DNA of 64,000 nucleotides, taken from the NCBI GenBank assembly GCA_018268855.1, contig JAFDVR010000017.1, forward strand, positions 682,001 to 746,000, given 5' to 3'. Under the pieces are notes generated by a model. It saw only the letters and a list, made by a program, of their open reading frames with translations, ran no database searches and was not told the origin of the DNA. The translations under genes were made by a program, and so were the position numbers. This stretch comes from Acidobacteriota bacterium. GTDB lineage: Bacteria; Acidobacteriota; Terriglobia; Terriglobales; Acidobacteriaceae. Positions 1 through 8,482 of the stretch are shown piece after piece; position 1 is the stretch's first letter, and each line of letters starts with the position of its first letter.

Positions 1-282
1 TTTGTGCTGGCGGCAGGTGCACTCAAAATGCCGCGCAAAAAATTCTTTGTATCTTTCACGATCTCGCGCTTCATCCGCCACGCCGCATTCGCCCTACTCG
101 GCATGCATTACAGCCGGCATCTGGTCTTCGTTTATCGATGGCTAGAAAGTCCGGGAGCCGTCTGGGCACTCGTCATCTTCTGGATCGTCGTTATCGCATT
201 GGTCACATTCGGGATCGTCCGTCTGGTACGCACGGTCAAACAACAGCGCCGCATCAGCCGTACCTCCACAGCAGCCGCATAG
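1..282 (+). CDS. C-terminal part of a VTT/DedA-like membrane protein (partial)
   Basis: The frame is open from the first base of the window and stops at 280-282, so the true start lies upstream. The visible ~93 residues begin with a basic segment (KMPRKK) followed by a helix rich in aromatic and small residues, then a strong hydrophobic helix (about residues 53-73) and a short basic cytoplasmic tail. A basic loop before the last helices resembles the end of VTT (SNARE-associated/YqaA/DedA) membrane proteins, which are thought to act in lipid scrambling or ion homeostasis. The family call is by resemblance only; any small inner-membrane protein with a similar tail would fit. Confidence 0.5.
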   Translation, partial: FVLAAGALKMPRKKFFVSFTISRFIRHAAFALLGMHYSRHLVFVYRWLESPGAVWALVIFWIVVIALVTFGIVRLVRTVKQQRRISRTSTAAA

Positions 283-289
283 ACCAAAA

Positions 290-313
290 CGAAAGGGCCG
301 CGCAAGCGGCCCC
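290..313 (-). terminator. Rho-independent terminator for fabH
   Basis: A perfect 7-bp GC stem (GGGCCGC/GCGGCCC, 295-312) with a 4-base loop is followed on the minus strand by TTTCGTTTT. It lies about 35 bases after the fabH stop. The hairpin may also help end the plus-strand gene at 282, but the T-rich tail is only on the minus side. Confidence 0.75.
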
Positions 314-346
314 TCTAACAACTAAAATCAACAACTAACAACTGCT

Positions 347-1363
347 TCAGAACTCCCACCGCAACAGCGTAGCGCCCACCGTAAACCCGGCACCCACGCT
401 CGCCAGCAGCACCAGATCGCCCTTCTTCATGCGCTTCTCTTCCAGCGCAGTTCCCATGGCCAGCGGAATCGTCGCAGCCGTCGTATTGCCGTAGCGATCA
501 ATGTTGATCACCACCGACTTCTCTGGCATCCCGAGCCTCTCCGCCGTGGACATGATGATGCGCTTGTTCGCCTGATGGGGAATGAACGCAGCCAAGTCGG
601 CCCCTTCAATGCCATTGCGCTTCAACACAAGCTCCGAAGCTTCGGCCATTTTGCGCACGGCAAATTTGTACACCGTCTGGCCGTCCTGCCGGATGTTGTG
701 CAACTTCTTGTCCACCGTATCGTGGCTCGGCGGAAGAAGACTTCCCCCCGCAGGCATGTTCAGCGCGTCCGCGCCCGAACCATCCACCTCATGCCAGAAG
801 TCGACCAGCCCAACCTCATCGCCTTCGCATGGTTCCACCAGCACGCAGCCAGCACCATCGCCAAACAAAATGCACGTTGAGCGATCGGTGTAGTCAATGA
901 TCGAACTCATCACATCCGCGCCGATCACCAGCACCTTCTTGTGCGCGCCGCTCTCCACCAGCTTCGCGCCCACCTGCAGCGCATACACAAATCCCGAGCA
1001 CGCCGCCGACAGATCAAATCCCCACGCATGCGGACAGTCAAGCTTGTTCTGTACCAGGCAAGCCGTCGCCGGAAAGAGCATGTCCGGAGTGACGGTCGCC
1101 ACGATGATCGCATCAATCTCGCTTGCATCGATGCCACGCTTCGCCAGGCAATCCTTCGCGGCAAGCGTAGCAATGTCGCTCGTCGCCGTGCCCTTCTCCA
1201 CAATGTGGCGCTCGCGGATGCCGGTCCGCTCCAGTATCCACTGGTCGGTGGTCTCCACCATCTTTTCCAAATCGGCATTTGTCAGTAGTTTCGGCGGGAC
1301 ATACGTTCCAACGGCAGAAATTTTGGCGCGCACTGCAACTCGGGGCTTCAGCGACAAACTCAA
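347..1363 (-). CDS. fabH: beta-ketoacyl-ACP synthase III
   Basis: This enzyme condenses acetyl-CoA (or a branched acyl-CoA) with malonyl-ACP to start type II fatty acid synthesis in the cytoplasm. The thiolase-fold protein has about 338 residues, the usual length. The triad is visible: Cys122 in DLSAACSGF, His263 in FIPHQANKR and Asn293 in YGNTT. I chose the TTG at 1363 because ACAGGAG sits six bases upstream; a TTG at 1369 directly abuts this Shine-Dalgarno and is less likely. The gene stands alone, without the plsX/rpmF neighbours common elsewhere, and is divergent from the lyase at 1571. The 207-base gap between them must hold both promoters. Confidence 0.95.
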   Translation of the reverse strand: MSLSLKPRVAVRAKISAVGTYVPPKLLTNADLEKMVETTDQWILERTGIRERHIVEKGTATSDIATLAAKDCLAKRGIDASEIDAIIVATVTPDMLFPATACLVQNKLDCPHAWGFDLSAACSGFVYALQVGAKLVESGAHKKVLVIGADVMSSIIDYTDRSTCILFGDGAGCVLVEPCEGDEVGLVDFWHEVDGSGADALNMPAGGSLLPPSHDTVDKKLHNIRQDGQTVYKFAVRKMAEASELVLKRNGIEGADLAAFIPHQANKRIIMSTAERLGMPEKSVVINIDRYGNTTAATIPLAMGTALEEKRMKKGDLVLLASVGAGFTVGATLLRWEF

Positions 1364-1570
1364 TTCCAACTCCTGTGTCCGTCAATCATCTAGAAAAGAC
1401 ACCTCTTCAGGATACTCGCTTACCGCGAGAGCGGCACTTCCATAGCACCTGCATGAAGACGATCAGAACCACGTCCAAGTCTCCCGCAACGCCGCGATGC
1501 ACCTCATTCACCAGCTCCGGCCACCTGTCCGGCAACAATTCTCTCGCCCGCACGTCTAGTTGGAACTACG

Positions 1571-3124
1571 ATGGTCCCCGTGAAGATCCTGTCTGCAATT
1601 CTGTTCCTTGCTACTGCTCCTCTCATTGCCCAAAGCAAATGGGCCAGCATCGGCCCCGATGGTCATCTGCATTATTCCGAAACCTCGCGTGGCGATCACA
1701 TTCCCGATTACTCCATCTCCGGCTACGAGGGTGGCGGAGTTGCATTGCCGCAAGTGCCTGCCACCATCCATCTCTCTCCAGGCACAGGCGATGATACCGC
1801 AGCGATTCAGTCTGCCATCGACAAGGTCTCGGCTATGCCGCTGAAAGGCCACTTTCGAGACGCAGTCCAACTCTCCGCCGGCACATTCCACTGCTCAGGC
1901 ACACTGCACATCACATCTTCGGGAGTAGTTCTGCGCGGTGCCGGAGAAGGAAAAAACGGCACCATCATCGAAATGACAGGCGCACCCCACCGCGCCATGG
2001 AAGTCACAGGCAAACGCGTCGAAGCGTTGCCAGGTGCAAAAACCAATTTCGCCGATGCTTACGTTCCCTTCGGCACGCGCACCGTCCACGTCAGCAGTAC
2101 GGAAGGCTTTCATGTCGGAGATACGGTTCGCATCACAAAACCAGTTACTCCAGAGTGGATCGCCTTCATGGGCATGGATAAGCTCACACGGCCAGGACGA
2201 AGTGAGCACTGGATCGGAGATGCGGCCCTGCGGATTCGCCGTCGCATCATTGCGATGGATGACAACGCCATGACTTTCGACGTAGCTCTGATGGACAGCT
2301 ACGACGCAAAGTTCACTGGTCCCGTTCCCGTGGAACGCGTGGACGTTGTCGGTCAGATCGACCATGTCGGAGTGGAAGGACTTTATATCAAAGCACCGGC
2401 ACGCTCTATCGCTCTGGAAGATCCACACTATGACGGCATATTCGTCCGCGATGCGGTGGATTCGTGGCTGCAACATCTCGAATTGGAAGATGTGACGGAC
2501 GGCCTGCGCCTCGAACTTGGGACTCAGCGCATCACCGTGGCACGAGTGGATGTGACGCAACACAAACCAATCACATCATCAGCAAAGAACTTTCAGTTCA
2601 CCGCAAATGGATCGCAACTCCTCTTCGACCGCATCACCGGCTCCGGCAAGAGCGTCTTCTACATGGCAACGCAGGCGCGTGAGCAAGGACCTGTCGTGGT
2701 TCTTCACTGTCACTTTGAAGGAGACGGCCGCATAGAACCACACCAGCGCTGGGCCACTGGTCTGCTGATCGATAACTGCGAGGTGCCACACGGCGGCATT
2801 AACATGGTGAATCGCGGCATCATGGGCTCCGGCCATGGATGGACCATCGGCTGGCCAGTGGTTTGGAACAGCTCCGCAGCCTATCTCACGATTCAGCAAC
2901 CTCCGGGCACCCTCTCATGGTCCATCGGTAATCGAGGCGAACAGCAGATGCTCCCCATCCCCACCGCAGACCGGGGTTGGTTCCGAGGCAAGCCCCTGCC
3001 GCAAGGCATCATCGAATCGCAAGGAAAACCGGTAAAGCCGCAGAGCCTATATCTCGAACAGCTGTATGAACGACTAGGCCCGCAGGCGCTCAAAAACATC
3101 GGTTACACCACTCAGGATCGCTAA
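1571..3124 (+). CDS. Exported pectate-lyase-superfamily (right-handed beta-helix) protein
   Basis: The protein has 517 residues and begins with a Sec-type signal peptide ending near residue 21. Residues 71-84 carry GTGDDTAAIQ, the entry motif of the Pectate_lyase_3 family (PF12708), followed by a long stretch with turn-and-strand periodicity typical of a parallel beta-helix. Such proteins bind or cleave polysaccharides outside the cytoplasm. I see no calcium-site or catalytic signature that would fix a substrate, so pectin is not implied. The gene is monocistronic; downstream lies the SRP RNA on the opposite strand. Confidence 0.7.
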   Translation: MVPVKILSAILFLATAPLIAQSKWASIGPDGHLHYSETSRGDHIPDYSISGYEGGGVALPQVPATIHLSPGTGDDTAAIQSAIDKVSAMPLKGHFRDAVQLSAGTFHCSGTLHITSSGVVLRGAGEGKNGTIIEMTGAPHRAMEVTGKRVEALPGAKTNFADAYVPFGTRTVHVSSTEGFHVGDTVRITKPVTPEWIAFMGMDKLTRPGRSEHWIGDAALRIRRRIIAMDDNAMTFDVALMDSYDAKFTGPVPVERVDVVGQIDHVGVEGLYIKAPARSIALEDPHYDGIFVRDAVDSWLQHLELEDVTDGLRLELGTQRITVARVDVTQHKPITSSAKNFQFTANGSQLLFDRITGSGKSVFYMATQAREQGPVVVLHCHFEGDGRIEPHQRWATGLLIDNCEVPHGGINMVNRGIMGSGHGWTIGWPVVWNSSAAYLTIQQPPGTLSWSIGNRGEQQMLPIPTADRGWFRGKPLPQGIIESQGKPVKPQSLYLEQLYERLGPQALKNIGYTTQDR

Positions 3125-3149
3125 AAGGAAAAGCGGCCGTCAGGCCGCT
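3123..3149 (-). terminator. Rho-independent terminator for the SRP RNA
   Basis: Read on the minus strand, AGCGGCC-TGAC-GGCCGCT is followed by TTTCCTTTT. It lies about 14 bases past the 3' end of the mature SRP RNA, so the transcript would need trimming. Confidence 0.75.
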
Positions 3150-3161
3150 CGGTTAAATGAA

Positions 3162-3262
3162 AAGTACCGGGTTGATCTACTGCGCACGTACGAGCCCGTT
3201 ACCGTTGCTTCCTTCCGGACCTGGCGGGGTTGGCGGGATTACGTCGCGTAGGACCCGGCACT
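3162..3262 (-). ncRNA. ffs: Small (4.5S-type) signal recognition particle RNA
   Basis: The minus strand carries the diagnostic SRP apical loop GTCCGGAAGGAAGCA, which binds Ffh and FtsY and directs membrane-protein targeting. The ends pair: GTGCCGGGT at the 5' end (near 3261) with ACCCGGTAC at the 3' end (near 3164), giving one hairpin RNA of about 100 nt. This is the small bacterial type without an Alu domain. Ends are placed from the pairing and from the promoter and terminator on either side. Confidence 0.93.
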
Positions 3263-3267
3263 GCTCT

Positions 3268-3276
3268 ATCTTAGCA
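3268..3276 (-). promoter_or_regulatory. Extended -10 promoter of the SRP RNA
   Basis: On the minus strand TGCTAAGAT matches the extended -10 pattern TGnTATAAT. It ends 6-7 bases before the first paired base of the SRP RNA. No good -35 box is visible at the expected spacing, which fits an extended -10 promoter. Confidence 0.55.
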
Positions 3277-3356
3277 GGCTTTATTCCACATGAGGCGGTG
3301 ACCACTCCACTAGAGTAGACTCCTGTCTATCGACTCACAGCAGTGGTGACGCAGTG

Positions 3357-3734
3357 ATGAGCAATCCACCAAAGTTCACGCCCGATCTCGACTCTGTTCC
3401 CGGCGATTTCTATGCCCGCGCTGACGAATGCTTGGCATGCGGTATTCCTCCACACATAGCTCCTTCATTGTTCGGATGGATTGAGGAGAAGAAGTGCTAC
3501 TGGAAACGCCAGCCTGAGACAGACGAGGAGATCGCACTCGCGATCCGGGTACTGCAGAGTCAGGAGTCAGACTGTCATAGGTATTGCGGTAACGATCCGC
3601 GCATTCTGAGCTCTGTGCCAGAGTTCTGTGACTATCTGCCGTCAAAGCCAGCACCTGTACCGGATCCGACCTTTCACTTGACCGAACAACCAACTTTCAT
3701 CAGCCGCCTCTTGGCGTGGCTGCGACGCGCTTGA
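3357..3734 (+). CDS. Small cysteine-rich protein of unknown function (ferredoxin-like motif)
   Basis: The protein has 125 residues from the ATG at 3357; a GTG lies directly before it at 3354. The N-terminal third contains ECLACGIPP, and the middle contains a Cys in KKCYWKRQPET and DCHRYCGNDP. CxxCG followed by Pro recalls 4Fe-4S ferredoxins, but the spacing is not a standard cluster pattern, so metal binding is only a possibility. I recall similar acidic proteins annotated as ferredoxin-like in other soil bacteria. No signal peptide or membrane segment is visible. It sits alone upstream of rimO with a 42-base gap. Confidence 0.7.
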   Translation: MSNPPKFTPDLDSVPGDFYARADECLACGIPPHIAPSLFGWIEEKKCYWKRQPETDEEIALAIRVLQSQESDCHRYCGNDPRILSSVPEFCDYLPSKPAPVPDPTFHLTEQPTFISRLLAWLRRA

Positions 3735-3776
3735 ACCCACAACGGTGAAGTCACAGACGCGGTAAACTGATAGATA

Positions 3777-5357
3777 GTGCCTACCCAGACAAAACCAGCA
3801 TCCACAGCCGTTCTCGAATCCGCGTCCTCCGAAAAAACACGCATAGGATTCGTCTCGCTCGGTTGCCCCAAAAACCTCGTCGACAGCGAGGTGATGATGG
3901 GCATGCTGCACAACGCAGGCGCGGAACTCACCCCGCAGGCCGATACCGCCGACGTCATCGTTATCAACACCTGCTCCTTCATCGACAGCGCCAAGCAGGA
4001 GAGCGTGAACACCATCCTCGAAATGGTGCAGCACAAAGTAGCCAACGGCGGACAAGCCAAGCGCGTCGTCGTCGCAGGATGCCTCGTCGAGCGCTACCGC
4101 GACGAGATTATCAAGAACATCCCCGAAGTGGATGCGGTCGTCGGCACAGGCGAACTCAATGCCATCCTCAGCGCCGCCGGACTCGCACCAAAACCAGACA
4201 CCAACTCGCCCTTCAAAATCCTGAGCGAGAGTGAATCCACTCTCATCGACCGCGCACCAAGTGCAGTCAAGAAACACTCTGCGCTCGAAGTCAAAGAAGT
4301 CACCTCGCGCCCCGAAGGCGATCTCCGCGAACAGCAAGGCCGCTTCTCCCGCACCGAATGGGACGGCGCAACCGCCGCTCTGCCCGACTATCTCTACGAC
4401 GAGAACACGCCGCGCATCCTCTCCACCCCGCGCGCCTCCGCGTATATCAAGATCGCGGAAGGTTGCGACCACCCCTGCGGCTTCTGCATCATCCCGCAAC
4501 TGCGCGGCAAGTTCCGCTCGCGCCGCATCGGCTCCGTGCTCGCAGAAGCAGAATCGCTGCTGAAACAAGGCGTCCGCGAGATCACGCTCATCGGGCAGGA
4601 CACCACCTGTTTCGGCGAAGACCTCGGCATGAAAGACGGTCTCGCGCAACTGCTGGAAGCGCTCGCCACCATGGAAGTCCCCGGCGTTGGCAAGATCAAG
4701 TGGCTGCGCTTCCTCTACGCCTATCCGAACAAGGTCACAACGAAGCTGCTTGAAACCATCGCGGCGCACGACAACATCAGCAAGTACCTCGACGTGCCGC
4801 TGCAACACGCCTCCGCCACCACGCTCAAGCGTATGAAGCGCGGCGGCCACGGCGACATCTTCCTCAAGATGATCGAGAAGGTCCGCAGCATTGTGCCCGG
4901 CATCGTCATCCGCACCAGCTTCATCGTCGGTTTCCCCGGCGAAACCGATGCGGAGTTCGAAGAACTCGAATCCTTCATCAAAGCAGCAAAGATCGACTGG
5001 CTCGGCGTCTTCACCTACTCTGACGAGGAAGGAGCAGCCGCATTCAACCTCGGCGAAAAGGTCCCTAAGCGGACCATCGAAGCGCGCCGCCGCCGGCTCA
5101 TGCGCGTGCAGCAGAAGATCAGCGCAAAAGCACGCGAACAGTGGATCGGCAAAACGATGGAAGTGCTCGTCGAAGGCGTCAGCGAAGAGACCGACCTGCT
5201 CTGGGAAGGCCGCACCATGCTGCACGCCCCCGAGATCGACGGCAAAGTCCTCATCAACGACTTCGGCGATCACGAAACCCTCGTGCCCGGTACTTTTTAC
5301 AAGTGCGAAATCACCGAAGCGCACGACTATGATGTGGTTGCACGCATCATCGAATAA
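3777..5357 (+). CDS. rimO: Ribosomal protein uS12 (Asp89) methylthiotransferase RimO
   Basis: RimO is a radical-SAM enzyme that adds a methylthio group to an aspartate of ribosomal protein S12. The N-terminal MTTase domain has cluster cysteines 30, 66 and 102. The radical-SAM core has CxxxCxxC at Cys230/234/237 within AEGCDHPCGFCI. A TRAM domain closes the C-terminus. At 526 residues it is about 80 longer than typical RimO; the extra length is an insertion at about residues 136-203, between the two cluster domains, before PDYLYDENTPR. The start is GTG at 3777, with no strong Shine-Dalgarno. It begins the rimO-yacG-pgpA run with a 4-base gap to yacG. Confidence 0.95.
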   Translation: MPTQTKPASTAVLESASSEKTRIGFVSLGCPKNLVDSEVMMGMLHNAGAELTPQADTADVIVINTCSFIDSAKQESVNTILEMVQHKVANGGQAKRVVVAGCLVERYRDEIIKNIPEVDAVVGTGELNAILSAAGLAPKPDTNSPFKILSESESTLIDRAPSAVKKHSALEVKEVTSRPEGDLREQQGRFSRTEWDGATAALPDYLYDENTPRILSTPRASAYIKIAEGCDHPCGFCIIPQLRGKFRSRRIGSVLAEAESLLKQGVREITLIGQDTTCFGEDLGMKDGLAQLLEALATMEVPGVGKIKWLRFLYAYPNKVTTKLLETIAAHDNISKYLDVPLQHASATTLKRMKRGGHGDIFLKMIEKVRSIVPGIVIRTSFIVGFPGETDAEFEELESFIKAAKIDWLGVFTYSDEEGAAAFNLGEKVPKRTIEARRRRLMRVQQKISAKAREQWIGKTMEVLVEGVSEETDLLWEGRTMLHAPEIDGKVLINDFGDHETLVPGTFYKCEITEAHDYDVVARIIE

Positions 5358-5361
5358 GCAC

Positions 5362-5577
5362 ATGCCCGAACAAAAAATCCTACGCTGCCCGACCTGCCGC
5401 ACCATCGTCCCGATGGACAGCCCCGACGTTCCCTTCTGCTCCGACCGCTGCCGCCTCATCGACCTCGGCAAGTGGGCCTCAGGCGATTACAAAATCTCCT
5501 CGCCCATCCTCGACCCCGACGTGCTGGAGGGCCTCGCAGAAAACATGCCACGCAAGCAGGACGAAGACGATGAGTAG
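5362..5577 (+). CDS. yacG: DNA gyrase inhibitor YacG-type zinc protein
   Basis: This 71-residue protein has the four-cysteine zinc knuckle of YacG: Cys9-x2-Cys12 and Cys26-x3-Cys30 in RCPTCR and FCSDRCRLIDLGKWASG. The last part is the family's signature. In E. coli YacG binds and inhibits gyrase. The ATG at 5362 lies 4 bases after the rimO stop, and the end overlaps the pgpA start by 8 bases, so translation is probably coupled. The acidic tail (KQDEDDE) is normal for the family. Confidence 0.9.
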   Translation: MPEQKILRCPTCRTIVPMDSPDVPFCSDRCRLIDLGKWASGDYKISSPILDPDVLEGLAENMPRKQDEDDE

Positions 5578-6097
5578 CGACGTCAGCCACGCAAGCGTCG
5601 GCCTCGGTGGCGTTCACAAAACACGCTGGGCGTGGATCACCGCCACCTTCTTCGGCGCAGGCCTGCTGAAGCCCGGCCCCGGCACCTTCGGCTCCATCGC
5701 AGCCACCATCGTCTGGTTCCCTCTCGCAAGACTCGTCGCGCATAGGTTCGGCGAACCGCACATCATCACGCTTTCGCTCGCCATGGCCGCGGCCGCAACC
5801 CTCATCGGCATCCCCGCAGCAACACGCGTCGCCATCGAGAGCGGACGCAAAGACCCCCAAATCGTGGTGATCGACGAAGTCGCAGGCCAGTGGCTCGCGC
5901 TTGCGCTCATGCCGCCCACACTCGCCTACGCGCTCATCGGCCTCGTGCTCTTCCGCGTCTTCGACATCCTCAAGCCGCCGCCCGTCCGCATGCTCGAACG
6001 CCTTCCGCAAGGCACCGGCATAATAGTGGACGATCTGGCCGCCGGCCTCTACGCACTCCTCGTCGCTGCCATCCTCCTGCATTTCACAGGCGCGTAA
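5570..6097 (+). CDS. pgpA: Phosphatidylglycerophosphatase A
   Basis: PgpA removes phosphate from phosphatidylglycerol phosphate to make phosphatidylglycerol in the inner membrane. The 175-residue protein shows the family blocks GLLKPGPGTFGS (about residues 31-42), DPQIVVIDEVAGQW (about 94-107) with the acidic active-site residues, and FRVFDILKPPPV (about 129-140), plus several hydrophobic helices. The ATG overlaps the yacG end. It connects to plsY and gpsA, the other phospholipid genes 2.4 kb downstream, through the NHL protein and cinA. Confidence 0.93.
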   Translation: MSSDVSHASVGLGGVHKTRWAWITATFFGAGLLKPGPGTFGSIAATIVWFPLARLVAHRFGEPHIITLSLAMAAAATLIGIPAATRVAIESGRKDPQIVVIDEVAGQWLALALMPPTLAYALIGLVLFRVFDILKPPPVRMLERLPQGTGIIVDDLAAGLYALLVAAILLHFTGA

Positions 6098-6141
6098 TCT
6101 GGCGGATTGCGCCCGTGCAGGCGCGAGCATACCCTAACGCT

Positions 6142-7194
6142 ATGAGCCTGCTCGATACGCTGCTGCATTCCAACCTGCCGAACGCGCCGCGCCTCGCTTC
6201 CCTCTCACCTGAAGCGGCCATGCCCGGCGGCGAGATCGAGATCACAGGCACGCACCTCGCCGCAGTGGACGGCGTACTCCCGCTCCCCAGCTTTGGCGAC
6301 ACACTCGCGCCGCTCGCCCTCTCCAGCTTCGCGCGCGCCATCGTGCGCATCCCCGAAGGCGTCATCTCCAGCGACCTCGTCATCGCCTCCGCGCACGGTA
6401 TGAGCAACCGCCTCCCGGTACGCATCGCCACGCCGCTCGCGGAGAACGTTCACCCCGTCGCCAACCCCGCAGTCGATACAGACGGCAACATCTACACCAC
6501 CCTCTCCGGCCCGCGCGGACAGCAGACGCCCGTCTCCATCTTCCGCATCGACCGTTCGCTACAGATGCGCCCCTTCGCGCGCGACATCCTCAACCCCACC
6601 GGCCTCGCCTTCGACGCCGAAGGCTACCTCTACTGCTCCTCGCGCGCAGAAGGCACCGTCTACCGCATCTCGCCCGCAGGAGCCGTCACCACCTTTGTAG
6701 AAGGCATGGGCATCGCCACCGGACTCGCCTTCGACAAGGCCGGCAACCTCTTCGTCGGCGATCGCAGCGGCACCATCTTCAAGGTCTCCACCTCGCGCGA
6801 GATCTACGTCCACGCCACTCTGGAACCCTCCGTGGCCGCCTACCATCTCGCCGTACTGGATGACGCAGGCACCCTCATCGTCTCCGCCCCCAACACCGCC
6901 TCGCACGATGCCATCTACAGCATCACGCCCGACGGAGAAGTCAGCACCTGGTTCCGCGGCCTCGGACGCCCGCAAGGCATGGCCATCTCCGCCACCGGCG
7001 ACGTCTACATCGCCGCCTCCTACATGGGCCGCCGAGGCATCATCCGCATCACCGCACAACGCGAAGCATCCCTCGTAGTCAGCGGACAAAACGTCCTCGG
7101 CATCGCTTTCACCGGCGACGGCATCGCCGCACTGGCAACACGCGATGCGCTGTATCAAATCGATATGCAGACAGAAGGACGCGGACTCATTTGA
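6142..7194 (+). CDS. IPT/TIG domain plus NHL/SMP-30-like beta-propeller protein
   Basis: The protein has 350 residues from the ATG at 6142. Residues about 18-95 look like an IPT/TIG immunoglobulin-like fold (LSPEAAMPGGEIEITG, SSDLVIASAHGMSN). The rest is a repeated pattern of the type GLAFDAEGYLYCSS / GLAFDKAGNLFVGD / GMAISATGDVYIAAS, as in NHL or gluconolactonase-like six-bladed propellers. No signal peptide is visible, which is unusual because most such proteins are exported. The stop overlaps the cinA TTG start. Its function is unknown; it may bind a ligand or protein rather than act as a lactonase. Confidence 0.8.
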   Translation: MSLLDTLLHSNLPNAPRLASLSPEAAMPGGEIEITGTHLAAVDGVLPLPSFGDTLAPLALSSFARAIVRIPEGVISSDLVIASAHGMSNRLPVRIATPLAENVHPVANPAVDTDGNIYTTLSGPRGQQTPVSIFRIDRSLQMRPFARDILNPTGLAFDAEGYLYCSSRAEGTVYRISPAGAVTTFVEGMGIATGLAFDKAGNLFVGDRSGTIFKVSTSREIYVHATLEPSVAAYHLAVLDDAGTLIVSAPNTASHDAIYSITPDGEVSTWFRGLGRPQGMAISATGDVYIAASYMGRRGIIRITAQREASLVVSGQNVLGIAFTGDGIAALATRDALYQIDMQTEGRGLI

Positions 7195-8438
7195 TCGCTG
7201 AAATCATAGCCGTCGGCTCGGAGATGCTCACGCCGCACCGGCAGGACACCAACTCGCTCGCGCTCACCGCCGAACTCAACCAACTCGGCGTGCAGGTCGC
7301 CTTCAAGACCATCATCGGCGACTCGCAGAAGCACCTCACCGGAGCCACGCTCATGGCGCTGCACCGTGCGGACATCGTCGTCTTCTCCGGCGGCCTCGGC
7401 CCCACAGAAGACGACCTCACCCGCAACGCCGTCGCCGCCGCGCTCGAAAAGAAACTCGAGCGCGACCCCAAACTCGTCCTCGCGCTCAAGCAACGCTTCG
7501 CCGCGCGCAAGCAGGAGATGCCCGAGATCAATCTCCGCCAGGCCGACGTCATCGAAGGCGCCGAATCCCTGCCCAACGCCAACGGCTCCGCCCCCGGACA
7601 GTTCCTCGACACCGTCCACAACGGCTATCGCAAACTCCTCATCCTTCTACCCGGGCCGCCGCGCGAGCAGGCGCCCATGTTCAAAGAGCAGTGCGTGCCC
7701 AAACTGCGCGCCCTGCTCCCGCAACGCCACATCGCTACGCGCTCACTCCGCATCGCGCTCGCGCCCGAATCGCAGATCGACGCGCGCGTCTCGCCTATCT
7801 ACAAGCAATACCCCGACGTCGACACCACCATCCTCTTCAACCAGCAGGGCGAGATCCAGTTGCACTTCGCCTGCTCCAAACCCACGCAGGAAGAAGCCGA
7901 AGACCGCGTAGAAGAACTTGCCGGAAAATGCGCGCAGGAACTCGACGATCTCGTCTTCGCGCACGAAGGTGAATCGCTGGAAGAGGTCGTCCTGCTGATG
8001 CTCGGCATGCGCCACCTCACCCTCTCCACGGCAGAAAGCTGCACAGGCGGCCTCGTCGCGGAACGCCTCACGCGCATCCCCGGCTCCTCGCGCGCCTTCC
8101 TCGGCGGCGCAGTCGTCTACTCCGACGAACTCAAAACCAGGTTCGCCAACGTCCCCAAGAACCTCATCCGGACACACGGCGCCGTCAGCCGTGAAGTCGC
8201 CGTCTCGCTCGCCGAAGGCATCCGCTCCACCACCGGCACCGACATCGGCATCGGCATCACCGGCATCGCAGGCCCCGGCGGCGCAACGCTCAACAAGCCC
8301 GTAGGCCGCGTCTACGTCGCCCTCGCCAGCGCAGAAGGCTCCGAAGTGCAGGAATTAAATCTCACCGGAGAGCGCGAGCGCGTCCGCTGGTTTTCCTCGC
8401 AACACGCGCTCGATATGCTGCGCCGTCATCTGATGTAA
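7191..8438 (+). CDS. cinA: CinA: competence/damage-inducible protein, nicotinamide-nucleotide amidase
   Basis: The two-domain protein has 415 residues. An N-terminal MoCF-like/ADP-ribose pyrophosphatase domain (IAVGSEML, about residues 4-170, with FSGGLGPTEDD) is joined to a C-terminal NMN deamidase domain (about 255-415). The latter shows STAESCTGGLVAERLTRIPGSS and GIAGPGGAT, the PncC motifs. It recycles pyridine nucleotides. The start is TTG at 7191, overlapping the upstream stop by 4 bases (TTGA), so translation is coupled to the propeller gene. Confidence 0.93.
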   Translation: MIAEIIAVGSEMLTPHRQDTNSLALTAELNQLGVQVAFKTIIGDSQKHLTGATLMALHRADIVVFSGGLGPTEDDLTRNAVAAALEKKLERDPKLVLALKQRFAARKQEMPEINLRQADVIEGAESLPNANGSAPGQFLDTVHNGYRKLLILLPGPPREQAPMFKEQCVPKLRALLPQRHIATRSLRIALAPESQIDARVSPIYKQYPDVDTTILFNQQGEIQLHFACSKPTQEEAEDRVEELAGKCAQELDDLVFAHEGESLEEVVLLMLGMRHLTLSTAESCTGGLVAERLTRIPGSSRAFLGGAVVYSDELKTRFANVPKNLIRTHGAVSREVAVSLAEGIRSTTGTDIGIGITGIAGPGGATLNKPVGRVYVALASAEGSEVQELNLTGERERVRWFSSQHALDMLRRHLM

Positions 8439-8482
8439 AAGTCATTGCGCTACACTCATTTCGAAGTTCAGAAAGACCACAC

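Noticed and set aside
3642..5471. Long open frame (about 609 codons) on the minus strand opposite rimO.
   Set aside because: Its product is Asp/Glu/Phe-biased low-quality text that mirrors the GC-rich rimO coding strand; rimO has clear motifs and the minus frame none.
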